A stretch of DNA of 64,000 nucleotides from SIG565 sp045656145 (GTDB taxonomy: Bacteria; Bacillota; Clostridia; Oscillospirales; Acutalibacteraceae), in the NCBI GenBank assembly GCA_045656145.1, contig JAZOQP010000011.1, forward strand, positions 1 to 64,000, written 5' to 3'. The first letter of the stretch is position 1. Each line of letters begins with the position of its first letter. Below the pieces are notes generated by a model that had not been told where the DNA came from, made no database searches, and saw nothing but the letters and a program-made list of their open reading frames with translations. A program made the position numbers and the translations under genes. This document shows positions 52,490 through 60,941 of this stretch, piece after piece.

Positions 52490-52879
52490 TTATTCACTCT
52501 CGTTTTCCTTTGATTCAAGAAATATCTTTCGGGTTATGAAATTATAAATAGGCACAATTATCATAGCTAAGAATTTTATTATCAGGTAATGAATTGTTGT
52601 GAATTCAACACCTATCCATAAAATAAGTTGGTTTAGGCAAAGCCCGCCAATGCTTAATATTAAGAAAATAACAAATTCCTTAATTTTATTTTCATTTTTG
52701 CTCTTAAAAACAAAGGCCATACTCAAAAGGTAATTTGCTATAACCGAAACCGTGAAAGAAATCATAGAGGAAAGCAAAACAGGGAAGAAGAGCAGCTCTT
52801 TTAAAACAACGAGAACTCCAACATCAATTAAAGCGGCAATAACACCCACAATTGCGAATTTAATGATTTGTTTTATCAT
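52490..52879 (-). CDS. GtrA-like membrane protein
   Basis: 129 residues with four hydrophobic segments. FAIVGVIAALIDVGVLVVL, SVIANYLLS and NYLLSMAFVFK are GtrA family landmarks. GtrA is thought to flip bactoprenol-glucose outward. It is the first gene of the operon; its presumed partners GtrB and GtrII lie 19 kb and 3 kb downstream. Start ATG after AGGAGGG. Confidence 0.9.
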   Translation of the reverse strand: MIKQIIKFAIVGVIAALIDVGVLVVLKELLFFPVLLSSMISFTVSVIANYLLSMAFVFKSKNENKIKEFVIFLILSIGGLCLNQLILWIGVEFTTIHYLIIKFLAMIIVPIYNFITRKIFLESKENESE

Positions 52880-52941
52880 TGCGCAGTTCCCTCCTGTCTC
52901 TATAAGTATATAATTATTGCAATATATTTATAATTAATATA

Positions 52942-52970
52942 AGTATATCATATAGTTTTACAAAAATCAA
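52942..52970 (-). promoter_or_regulatory. Promoter of the exopolysaccharide operon
   Basis: Minus strand TTGATT (52965-52970), 17 bp, TATACT (52942-52947), with TG before the -10. Leader about 55 nt. No other convincing promoter was noticed down to 32951, though internal ones cannot be excluded. Confidence 0.75.
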
Positions 52971-53004
52971 CTTTTTACTCGCGTTTTATATCATAAAAAT
53001 AAAG

Positions 53005-53034
53005 AACCCGCAAACATGTTACTGTTTGCGGGTT
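53005..53034 (-). terminator. Terminator of the GGDEF/EAL gene
   Basis: AACCCGCAAAC/GTTTGCGGGTT, 8-nt loop, followed on the minus strand by TTCTTTATTTTT; separates this gene from the polysaccharide promoter. Confidence 0.85.
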
Positions 53035-53044
53035 TTGTAGCTTT

Positions 53045-56000
53045 TTAAAGGCTATTTCCTAAATCATTAATGATGCGGTGGAAGCCTTCATAAACTATGG
53101 TTTCATCGGCATTTGCGGTGCATCTTCCCGAGCTACGAATGAGCAAATTGCCTTTTTCTTGATGATTCCAAAGATATTCAACCTGAACAACTTTATTGCT
53201 GCAACCCATTTCGGTCAGCATTTTCTCAATTGCAGGCAGGCAATCTTCTTGTATATTTTTATACCAATGTTTGAAGCATTCTTTAGGCGTTATATTATTA
53301 TCAACACCAAGTAAATTTCTCATAATTTCATCGGCATAAAGTTCGCCTTCGCCGGTGCTCTTATTAATGCGGATAATCCATAAACCAATTCCAAGACCTT
53401 GCAAGATGGTTTTCATTTCCATATTAACAATTGGAGCATGGTTTTTCTCTTTGTTTAGCTGCTCTATAGCTTCGATTCGCTCTGTATATTCCTTTGAATC
53501 TTTTATGAAATATTTAGCTTCAAGCAAATCTGCAGAGCAGGGCCTATCAAAGAAATATCCTTGGAAAATATGAGGCTGAAGACCTGAAAGAACAAGCAAT
53601 TCTTCTTTGGTTTCAACGCCTTCCAAGCATACCTTTAAGGCGTTGGATTTCGCAAATTCCAAAACGTTATAAATTAGGTTATAGTTATAACCGTTTTCCT
53701 TAATATCTTTTATGAATACTCGGTCAACCTTTAGAATGTTTGCATGAATATGCTTAAGGTTTCCAAGGTTGGAATAGCCTGTGCCGAAATCATCGATAGC
53801 AATTTCAATGCCTGCTTGCTGGAATTCGCTTATAACAGAGAACACATCCTCGTTTTCATCAAGCTGTGCAGATTCGGTAATTTCAAGGATTAGCGCATTC
53901 CCGGGAACATTATGTTTTGCAAGTAAACTTATAATTTTTTGAGCGGTATCCTTCTTTTCCAATTGCTTGGGAGACAGATTAACGCTGATTTTGAAATCAG
54001 GGATATAATTTCGCCATTCTCTGCATTTTTTAAGGGCTTTATCGGCTACCCAAATGCCAACCTCGTTAATAAGGCCGGACTGCTCAAGAAGCGGTATAAA
54101 CTGGTCGGGGAAGACCTGTCCCTTTGTTTCCGATTTGAATCTGAGCAGGGATTCTGCAGCGATAATAGAGTAATCCTCAGCATTAATTTGGGGTTGGTAA
54201 ACCAAGTGGAATCCTCTGCAGTTATCTCTAACGCTAGCCTCAAGCTCCTCTAAAAGTTCCACTTCTGAAATACTTTCCAAGAGGCTCTCTTTTGTGAAAA
54301 GTTCAAGATTTCCATTGCCGTTCTTTTTAGCCTTATTTAATAGCTGCATAGCATAATCATATATGTTTTCGGAGCTAATATAGGGGGTGTTATCATTAGG
54401 TACAATCGAGCCTGAAATAGTGCATTTGCCCGATAAAGTTGTTTTGATTTCATCAAATATAGTCGCTGTTTCTTCGGCGGAATTTACATCTAATAAAATG
54501 GCGAAAATATCTTTCTCCGCATGATAAATTTGCCACATTTTGAATCTGTTTTCAAGTGTTTCAGCAAGGCTTTTTAAGATATTATCACCATATAATGAGC
54601 CGTGTTTTAGGTTGATTTCAGAGAGATTATCGATATCAATAAGCATTAAATATTTAAATCTATCAAAAACCTCTCCTTGAAGGTCGGTTTTAAGTTTTGT
54701 TTTATTAAATAGGGTAGTAATTGGGTTATATAAATGCTTAACAGCATTTTGAGATATTCTTCCTATTACAACAAAATGACTGTCTAATTCGTCTTTGATG
54801 ATGTTTCCGCGGCAGTTAACCCATCGAACAATATCGCCATTAACCATACGGAAGTTTATGTTTACGGTTTCGACATCATGGTTAAAAATCGAGTTAAAAG
54901 TCTCGCTAACCATTGCTTGTTCGTTAGGATGAACAAACGGTAAGATGTTTTTAATATCGATAAATTCCAAGTTATTATAGTTACCACCAAAGAAACGAAT
55001 TAACATTGTTTCAATGTTTATAATAAAGAGATAGTCATCGGTGCTGTCTTTAAGGGAATGTAATAATTCGCAATATTTCTCTATCTGTAACTGCTTAATG
55101 CCTTTAGAGCCCTTTTGCCAGGGGAATGTTTCCTTTTTGGTTTTTGTTTTGTTTTTATACATTTCCTTGTCGGCTCTATGCAAGACCTCGGAGAGCGATT
55201 TATCAGTTTCCTTGTTAAATCTTGAAGCACCATAAGCGCAGGAAACAGTACATTCGGGATATCCCTCAACCGATAGGGATTTCATTTCTTCTATGCATTC
55301 TGAAAGTCTTTTATCGATGTTTGTGTCTTCCGTTATAACAACAAATTCATCTCCTCCAAGCCTATAAACATTTTCCGGGTTAAATAAAGAGGATAGATGG
55401 TTGGATACGGTTAAAAGGAGCTTATCTCCCGCCATATGACCAAATATATCGTTGGCGATTTTTAGTTTATTAACATCGAAAACTATTACGGAGAAATCTA
55501 GGTTTCCGTGGGATATTCTAAAATTAATTTCGGCCTCTTTATCTGTAAAAGCCGATTTATTGCCAACCCCTGTAAGACCATCAACGTGGGCTTCCTTGTC
55601 TAGTGAATGAATTTGATATTTGAGGATTTTTCTCGTTTCTATAAAGGTGTTGGTTAATTCTCCTATTTCATCGCGGGAGTTAGACTTAATATCATAATCA
55701 AATTCGCCAATTATCATTTGTTTAGAGGCTTCGTTTAGGTTTTTAATTGGATTTGTTAAAGCTCGGCTAACCAAGAAAGCAATAATTAAAGCAATTATAA
55801 CAACAATAGCCGTGATAATGATATTGGTAAGCATAAACACATTTTGCTGATGATAAATTTCTGCTTCGGGCGCAAAGCAAACCATAAGCATTCCGTTTCG
55901 AAGCTTGCAACTCGTTATTTTTTTCTTTATTCCGTTTAGTTCATAAGAGATCAGTTCATCATTATTGGTTCCGTTAGTTAGCTTGTCTATAACTCCCACA

Positions 56001-56743
56001 AAACCGGGGTCGCCCTCGCCAATATATTCTCCTGCAGCAAAGTTTGGATGATATAAAACGGTACCATCACTTTTTAAAATGGCACTTTTACCGGAATCAT
56101 AAATTGAAACACCCTTAACCTGCTCTTCAATATGTTCTGTGAAAACATCGGCTCCGATATGGGCAATAAGTTGCTCATCTTTGTAAATTGGTATTATGTA
56201 GGAAATAACATAGCGGTTAAGCATATCATCCTTATATGCTTCAACCCAGGGCGAAGAATTTTGTGTGTCGGGAATGTACCACCATGCATTAGTTTCATCG
56301 GGAGAAACCACCGAAAAATCATAATAATTAAAGGCTGAATCGGTTTCATCTCGCATGTATAGAAAGCCATCTGTTTTACCAATGCAGGTACGGTCATAAT
56401 GCAAATAAATTGCGGCGGCACCGTTAATATTTTCTATATGGTGCAAAGCATTCTTTTGCATTTCTGCCGAAAATTCATCTCTAAAGGCATCATTCTTAAG
56501 TGAATTAACATCAGTTAATTCCGATTCAATAAAGTGAGAGAGTGTGTTAATTGATTCCTCAATTTTTGCAAGGGTAATATCGATTTTATCGGCATTGTTT
56601 TTGCATAATAACTGCATATTTTCTGTGGAAGTTTGCTTAATGATATCTGTAGTTAAAACAATTCCAAATGCGCCTAAAATCAAAGAAACTATGAAAACGC
56701 TGCAGAAGAGTAAAAGCATAATCTTTGCTCTAATAGATTTCAT
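53045..56743 (-). CDS. Membrane receptor with dCache, HAMP, GGDEF, PAS, degenerate GGDEF, EAL and PAS-like domains
   Basis: 1232 residues. Membrane helices at about 8-30 and 305-328 enclose an extracellular dCache-type sensor with the INGAAAIYLHYDR and YVISYIIPIYKDEQLIAHIG strands. A HAMP linker (about 328-380) leads to an intact GGDEF domain (RLGGDEF at about 461-467, no RxxD inhibitory site). A PAS domain (about 570-670), a degenerate GGDEF (AEKDIFAILL, about 680-820) and an EAL domain (about 830-1075, with ESLLRF, NLSPKQ, EITES, DDFGTGYSN, KVDR, EGVET) follow, then a C-terminal PAS-like domain. Both cyclic-di-GMP synthesis and breakdown are possible. GGGTGG precedes the ATG at 56741-56743, favoured over a TTG at 56752. 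Confidence 0.9.
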   Translation of the reverse strand: MKSIRAKIMLLLFCSVFIVSLILGAFGIVLTTDIIKQTSTENMQLLCKNNADKIDITLAKIEESINTLSHFIESELTDVNSLKNDAFRDEFSAEMQKNALHHIENINGAAAIYLHYDRTCIGKTDGFLYMRDETDSAFNYYDFSVVSPDETNAWWYIPDTQNSSPWVEAYKDDMLNRYVISYIIPIYKDEQLIAHIGADVFTEHIEEQVKGVSIYDSGKSAILKSDGTVLYHPNFAAGEYIGEGDPGFVGVIDKLTNGTNNDELISYELNGIKKKITSCKLRNGMLMVCFAPEAEIYHQQNVFMLTNIIITAIVVIIALIIAFLVSRALTNPIKNLNEASKQMIIGEFDYDIKSNSRDEIGELTNTFIETRKILKYQIHSLDKEAHVDGLTGVGNKSAFTDKEAEINFRISHGNLDFSVIVFDVNKLKIANDIFGHMAGDKLLLTVSNHLSSLFNPENVYRLGGDEFVVITEDTNIDKRLSECIEEMKSLSVEGYPECTVSCAYGASRFNKETDKSLSEVLHRADKEMYKNKTKTKKETFPWQKGSKGIKQLQIEKYCELLHSLKDSTDDYLFIINIETMLIRFFGGNYNNLEFIDIKNILPFVHPNEQAMVSETFNSIFNHDVETVNINFRMVNGDIVRWVNCRGNIIKDELDSHFVVIGRISQNAVKHLYNPITTLFNKTKLKTDLQGEVFDRFKYLMLIDIDNLSEINLKHGSLYGDNILKSLAETLENRFKMWQIYHAEKDIFAILLDVNSAEETATIFDEIKTTLSGKCTISGSIVPNDNTPYISSENIYDYAMQLLNKAKKNGNGNLELFTKESLLESISEVELLEELEASVRDNCRGFHLVYQPQINAEDYSIIAAESLLRFKSETKGQVFPDQFIPLLEQSGLINEVGIWVADKALKKCREWRNYIPDFKISVNLSPKQLEKKDTAQKIISLLAKHNVPGNALILEITESAQLDENEDVFSVISEFQQAGIEIAIDDFGTGYSNLGNLKHIHANILKVDRVFIKDIKENGYNYNLIYNVLEFAKSNALKVCLEGVETKEELLVLSGLQPHIFQGYFFDRPCSADLLEAKYFIKDSKEYTERIEAIEQLNKEKNHAPIVNMEMKTILQGLGIGLWIIRINKSTGEGELYADEIMRNLLGVDNNITPKECFKHWYKNIQEDCLPAIEKMLTEMGCSNKVVQVEYLWNHQEKGNLLIRSSGRCTANADETIVYEGFHRIINDLGNSL

Positions 56744-56772
56744 TTTTATCAACCACCCAAACTAAATATAAT

Positions 56773-56812
56773 TATACTACTTTAGTATAACATAACTTTG
56801 AAGAAATGGCAA
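56773..56812 (-). promoter_or_regulatory. Promoter and palindrome of the GGDEF/EAL gene
   Basis: Minus strand TTGCCA (56807-56812), 17 bp, TATACT (56784-56789) with TG before it. TATACTA-CTT-TAGTATA (56773-56789) is a perfect inverted repeat covering the -10, a likely repressor site. Confidence 0.65.
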
Positions 56813-56849
56813 TATAATAATTATATAGGTTTTTTTGGCGAAAAGAGTA

Positions 56850-56887
56850 AAAAAGCATCCCAAACCACAAGGGTTGGGATGCTTTTT
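56850..56887 (-). terminator. Terminator of the SSS transporter gene
   Basis: GCATCCCAA-CC/GG-TTGGGATGC stem (one mismatch, ACAA loop) with flanking A and T runs. Confidence 0.88.
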
Positions 56888-56888
56888 A

Positions 56889-58442
56889 TTATTTATTTAA
56901 ACATTCGAAGAGTTCGTTTATTCTATCACGATCTTCTTTCTTATTCTTGGTAAGAAAACTCACAAGAGGAACTATAATTATCGAAATTGCCATTGCAGCA
57001 ACACCCATTTCGGGAGATTTTGCAGCGGCTGCCGAGAAACCGGACTGTAAGGAGATCACAAGTGTAGCGCCGCCAACGGTAAGGAGTCCCGAAAGAACAC
57101 CTGCGTATGCGCCGATTTTTGTGATTTTCTTAGAGAATAATCCCCAAATGTAAGGTCCTATAAAGCAACCCGAAACCACTCCCCAAGAAAATGACATAAG
57201 GTTTACGATAATAGGGATGTTTTGGGTGGCAAAGATAAACGAACAGGCAACAAATGTTAGGCAAAGAATTCTTGTAAGAAACATTTGGCGTTCAGGCTTT
57301 ATTTCCTTTTTCTTTACGGCAGGGATAAGGTCAACCGCAACGGCAGAAGCCGAGGTCAAAACAACTGCTTGGAGGGTTGACATGGAGGCAGACAAAAGAA
57401 GAATCATAATAATTGCTAAAAGGATAATACCAAATGTTCCGCCGCCTAAAACCTCCATTAAAATAGCGGGAATAACCGAGTCAATTCCGCCTTCCGGGAG
57501 CTGACCGCCAAGAATGAGCCTTGATGTAGAACCGATGAGGTATGCGCCACAACCGATTACAATGCAGAAAATCGTAGAGATAATTGTGCCGCGCTTAATA
57601 GCGGCGGTATCTTTAATTGCGTAGAATTTACCAATCATTTGAGGAAGACCCCAAGTACCAAAGCTTGTGAGCATAATATTGAAGCAGAGGAACTTAAAGG
57701 AAGAACCGCCGAAGATATTGGTTAGCTGAGCGCCGGTTGTTGGGTTCGGGTCGTTTGGCGGAGATTGGAAGTTAGCAAGATTTTCTATAAGTCCGCTAAC
57801 TCCGCCAACATTTCCGTGGTTTAAAACGGCTACAACAAGGCAAACAACGCCAACAATCATAATAATTCCCTGAATTAAATCGGTATAAGAGGTGGCTATA
57901 TATCCGCCGGCTACAAGGTAAATAGCGGTTAATGTTGCAATGATGAGCATCCAAACCCAAGTTGCAACTCCCGGGAAAATAGCACCAAAAAGGGAGCCAA
58001 GACCCTTATAAACCGCAGCCGAGTAGGGAACAAGGAAAACGAAAATTATAATGGCAGCCAAGATTTTCATACCGCGAGAATTATAACGCTTCTGAAAAAA
58101 ATCAGGCATAGTTCTGGCACCGAGTTTTTTGGTCATTTTTCTTGTTTTGTTCGCAAATAAAATCCAAGATAATAAGCAACCTAAAATGGCATTACCAATG
58201 CCTATCCAAATTGCGCCAATGCCTATATTCCATCCGTGCTGACCGGCGTATCCTACAAATACAACGGCAGAAAAATATGTAGTTCCGTAAGAAAAAGCAG
58301 TTGCCCAAGCTCCTATCTTTCTTCCGCCAATCAAAAAATTATCCAAATTTTTTGATTTTCCGTAGCTGATACAGCCGATAAAAACCATTAAAGCAGCGTA
58401 AGCGCATAGTGCAATAATGGTGTAAAGTTGCGCGTTTGTCAT
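56889..58442 (-). CDS. Sodium:solute symporter (SSS family)
   Basis: 517 residues with about 13 hydrophobic segments. FSYGTTYFSAVVFVGYAGQHGWNIGIGAIWIG and the GPYIWGLFSKKITKIGAYAG motif are SSS-family features, closest in layout to the PutP/PanF branch. Substrate cannot be read; the nearby rhamnulose genes make a sugar or a related carboxylate possible. It diverges from a LysR-type regulator with an operator-like palindrome between them. Start ATG after GGAGGG. Confidence 0.88.
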   Translation of the reverse strand: MTNAQLYTIIALCAYAALMVFIGCISYGKSKNLDNFLIGGRKIGAWATAFSYGTTYFSAVVFVGYAGQHGWNIGIGAIWIGIGNAILGCLLSWILFANKTRKMTKKLGARTMPDFFQKRYNSRGMKILAAIIIFVFLVPYSAAVYKGLGSLFGAIFPGVATWVWMLIIATLTAIYLVAGGYIATSYTDLIQGIIMIVGVVCLVVAVLNHGNVGGVSGLIENLANFQSPPNDPNPTTGAQLTNIFGGSSFKFLCFNIMLTSFGTWGLPQMIGKFYAIKDTAAIKRGTIISTIFCIVIGCGAYLIGSTSRLILGGQLPEGGIDSVIPAILMEVLGGGTFGIILLAIIMILLLSASMSTLQAVVLTSASAVAVDLIPAVKKKEIKPERQMFLTRILCLTFVACSFIFATQNIPIIVNLMSFSWGVVSGCFIGPYIWGLFSKKITKIGAYAGVLSGLLTVGGATLVISLQSGFSAAAAKSPEMGVAAMAISIIIVPLVSFLTKNKKEDRDRINELFECLNK

Positions 58443-58485
58443 TTGGAATCCCTCCTGCCTAAATATTTATTTAGGACTTGATTTT

Positions 58486-58524
58486 ATCTATTATACATTA
58501 TATAATAGATTTCACATTAGTCAA
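58486..58524 (-). promoter_or_regulatory. SSS transporter promoter with a central palindrome
   Basis: Minus strand TTGACT (58519-58524), 16 bp, TATAAT (58497-58502). The -10 lies in the centre of ATCTATTATA-N5-TATAATAGAT (58486-58510), a perfect 10-bp inverted repeat between the divergent genes. Candidate LysR-type operator. Confidence 0.65.
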
Positions 58525-58577
58525 ATGAATGGTTTTGATATTTACTATCGATTTTTTCGATGCTAAAGGAGAACGAG

Positions 58578-59468
58578 ATGGAACTTAAAAATCTTATAAC
58601 ATTTACGCATGTAGCAGAACTTGGAAGTTTTACAAAGGCGGCAGAGCAGCTTGGGTATTCGCAGTCTACCATTTCTTTTCAGATTAAACAGCTTGAAGAG
58701 GAGCTGGGATGTTTATTATTTGAGCGAATTAATCACACCATAACCCTTACAAAAAGGGGACATGAGCTTGTAGAATATGCCCATCAGGTTCGCGCTATTA
58801 CGGATGAATTTAAAGAAAATTTAACTAAGGATGAAGATATTTCGGGTCATATCCATATCGTAACTCCCGATTCGGTCTGCGATGATATGATAAATTCGCA
58901 TTACACCGATTTTCATAATAAATACCCGAATATTTCAATAAAATTCACAACCGCCGATACCTTAGTTATGTTTGATATGCTCGACCATAACGAAGCGGAT
59001 ATTATTATAACTTTGGATAATCACTCTTATAATAAAGACTATGTTATTGCAAAAGAGGAGCCGCTTTCTATGCATTTTGTAGCAAGCAGTAAATCGAAAT
59101 TTGCAGGCGTTAAAGGTCTTTCTATAAAGGATATCCTAAATGAGCCTTTTATTTTAACAGAGTTTGGGCAGGGCTACAGGCGCGTGTTTGATAAGGAACT
59201 TGCAAAAAAGTCCCTTGAAATAACGCCTCTTCTTGAAATAGGAAGAACCGATATTATCACAAAGACCGTGGCTAACAGCGATATGATTTCATATCTCCCC
59301 GATTTTGTAACAAAGGATTTAATAGATAGGGGAGAACTTTGTTACCTTGATATATCCGATATAAATTTAGAAATATGGAAACAGCTTGTTTATCATAAAA
59401 ATAAATGGCTTTCCAAAAGCTTAAAAACCGTTATTGAATACATAAAGGCAAATGATTTTACAAAATAA
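58578..59468 (+). CDS. LysR-family transcriptional regulator
   Basis: 296 residues. N-terminal winged helix-turn-helix (ELGSFTKAAEQLGYSQSTISFQIKQLEEELG, given here in two parts: residues about 14-29 and 30-44) followed by a periplasmic-binding-like effector domain (about 90-290). An ATG at 58560 exists, but AAAGGAG lies 6 nt before the ATG at 58578-58580. Divergent from the SSS symporter gene, the usual arrangement for a LysR protein and its target; the inducer is unknown. Confidence 0.9.
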   Translation: MELKNLITFTHVAELGSFTKAAEQLGYSQSTISFQIKQLEEELGCLLFERINHTITLTKRGHELVEYAHQVRAITDEFKENLTKDEDISGHIHIVTPDSVCDDMINSHYTDFHNKYPNISIKFTTADTLVMFDMLDHNEADIIITLDNHSYNKDYVIAKEEPLSMHFVASSKSKFAGVKGLSIKDILNEPFILTEFGQGYRRVFDKELAKKSLEITPLLEIGRTDIITKTVANSDMISYLPDFVTKDLIDRGELCYLDISDINLEIWKQLVYHKNKWLSKSLKTVIEYIKANDFTK

Positions 59469-59469
59469 A

Positions 59470-59506
59470 AAACACCCGATAGCTTTTTTAATGCTATCGG
59501 GTGTTT
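59470..59506. terminator. Bidirectional terminator LysR / rpiB-like
   Basis: AAACACCCGATAGC/GCTATCGGGTGTTT perfect 14-bp stem between convergent genes. Confidence 0.9.
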
Positions 59507-59512
59507 AAATAT

Positions 59513-60082
59513 TTAAAGTTTTTTCTCAAGCTTTAGCGGATAATCTCCTAAATGCTCCATCTTAAAGCCGTTTGCCTTATATTCTTCATAATTGAATGCC
59601 TCAAGTTCATCAATGGCAAGCTTATGGAATTCATAAAAATTATGCCACCATTCGTAGCCTGAGCCTAAATCGGCGCCTAAATAAGCATCGGCAATATCGC
59701 AACCCATAGCGGGAGCCACATAGAAAGCGCCCATTGCAAGAACGTTAACGCCGTTGCCTGTAATTGCGCGAAGCGCAGCGGGAACACTCTCAACAACACC
59801 TGCATGAACATGGGGGCATTTGCTGGCAGCAATATGTATACCCATACCTGTACCGCAGAAAAGAAGCGCTCTTTCAAAATTACCTTCCGAAATCTGCGCA
59901 CCAACGCGAAGACCTACGCGGTGGAACATATTTTCTGTGTCATCAGGGTCGCTTTCGGCGGTTACGCCAAGGTCGGTTATCTTCCAACCCTTTTCTTTAA
60001 GATGGGCCACAACCGCTTCTTTTAAGGGGTAGCCCGCAAAGTCTGCTCCAACTACTAAATATTTGTCCTTTACGCTTTTCAT
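59513..60082 (-). CDS. RpiB/LacA/LacB-family sugar-phosphate isomerase
   Basis: 189 residues. VVGADFAGYPLKEAVVAHL opens the fold; LLFCGTGMGIHIAASK carries the catalytic Cys loop (CGTGxG), and GNGVNVLAMGA the second conserved block. Longer than ribose-5-phosphate isomerase B (about 150 residues), with an extra C-terminal helical tail of about 45 residues, a form seen in sugar-utilisation operons. Third gene after rhaB and rhaD, so it likely isomerises a deoxy-sugar or a pathway sugar phosphate rather than ribose 5-phosphate. Start after AAAGGAG. Confidence 0.87.
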   Translation of the reverse strand: MKSVKDKYLVVGADFAGYPLKEAVVAHLKEKGWKITDLGVTAESDPDDTENMFHRVGLRVGAQISEGNFERALLFCGTGMGIHIAASKCPHVHAGVVESVPAALRAITGNGVNVLAMGAFYVAPAMGCDIADAYLGADLGSGYEWWHNFYEFHKLAIDELEAFNYEEYKANGFKMEHLGDYPLKLEKKL

Positions 60083-60101
60083 TGTCTTTTTCTCCTTTTA
60101 A

Positions 60102-60926
60102 TTATTGATATAAAGATTCATCTAAAATACCCTCTGCGGGGGTTAGGTTCCAAAGTTCTGCCAATTCCTTAATAATTTTATCAGGAATAATATTAACTGC
60201 TCTGCCGAGGGAAAGCATATAAATTTGCGCGGTTTTTTCAACAGTTTCAATGAGTCCAAAGGCTTCATCAATAGTTCTGCCGGCTCCATAGATTCCGTGG
60301 TTTGTCCAAACAACAAGGCGAGTTTTTTGTATCTTTTCAGCGGTTGCAATGCCTATTTCATTTGTTCCGCAAACCATACAGGGCAAAACGCCTACGCCAT
60401 CAGGGAACACAACAACAGCTTCGGTGTTAGATTGCCAAAGCTTATGGGTAAAATCCTTTTCATCGGTTGAACAAACGGTGTTCATAGCAATGGTGTATGT
60501 AGGATGTGTGTGCATTATAACTCGGTGGAGCGGGTCAACCTTTAATCTTGCAATATGGCTCATCATATGAGCGGGGAATTCCGAAGTGAACTTTCCGCCA
60601 TCCTTATATCCCCATAAAAGCTCGGCCGTTGTGCCATCCTTACCAATTCTAACGATGCCAAGGTTAGTTTCAGGGTCATCCTCAATGTTTTTAAAATATT
60701 TGCCGGTACCCGTAACTATAAAGATTTTGCCGATAAGTTCGCTTGCATCAAAGCTTGTGGGAATGGTGCGGATAACCTTGTTTAAATCAAGATATTCGCT
60801 TAATATTTCTTCATCAAGCAAATAGCTTATATTTCCGCCGTTTCTTTCATCCCAACCCTGACGATACATATTGGCTGTGATTTTTTTCATTTCGGTAATA
60901 AATGGTGCTGTTAAAATATCTTTCAT
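60102..60926 (-). CDS. rhaD: Rhamnulose-1-phosphate aldolase
   Basis: Class II aldolase splitting L-rhamnulose 1-phosphate to dihydroxyacetone phosphate and lactaldehyde. 274 residues. GWDERNGGNISYLL, the Zn ligands in VIMHTHPTYTIAM and WTNHGIYGAGRT and the length match RhaD rather than FucA (about 215 residues). Transcribed after rhaB with a 15-nt gap. Start ATG after GAAAGG. Confidence 0.93.
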   Translation of the reverse strand: MKDILTAPFITEMKKITANMYRQGWDERNGGNISYLLDEEILSEYLDLNKVIRTIPTSFDASELIGKIFIVTGTGKYFKNIEDDPETNLGIVRIGKDGTTAELLWGYKDGGKFTSEFPAHMMSHIARLKVDPLHRVIMHTHPTYTIAMNTVCSTDEKDFTHKLWQSNTEAVVVFPDGVGVLPCMVCGTNEIGIATAEKIQKTRLVVWTNHGIYGAGRTIDEAFGLIETVEKTAQIYMLSLGRAVNIIPDKIIKELAELWNLTPAEGILDESLYQ

Positions 60927-60941
60927 TTTCTTTTCCTTTCT

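Noticed and set aside
53078..54253. Plus-strand open frames opposite the GGDEF/EAL gene
   Set aside because: Antisense to a well-supported coding region, no ribosome sites, no recognisable protein.
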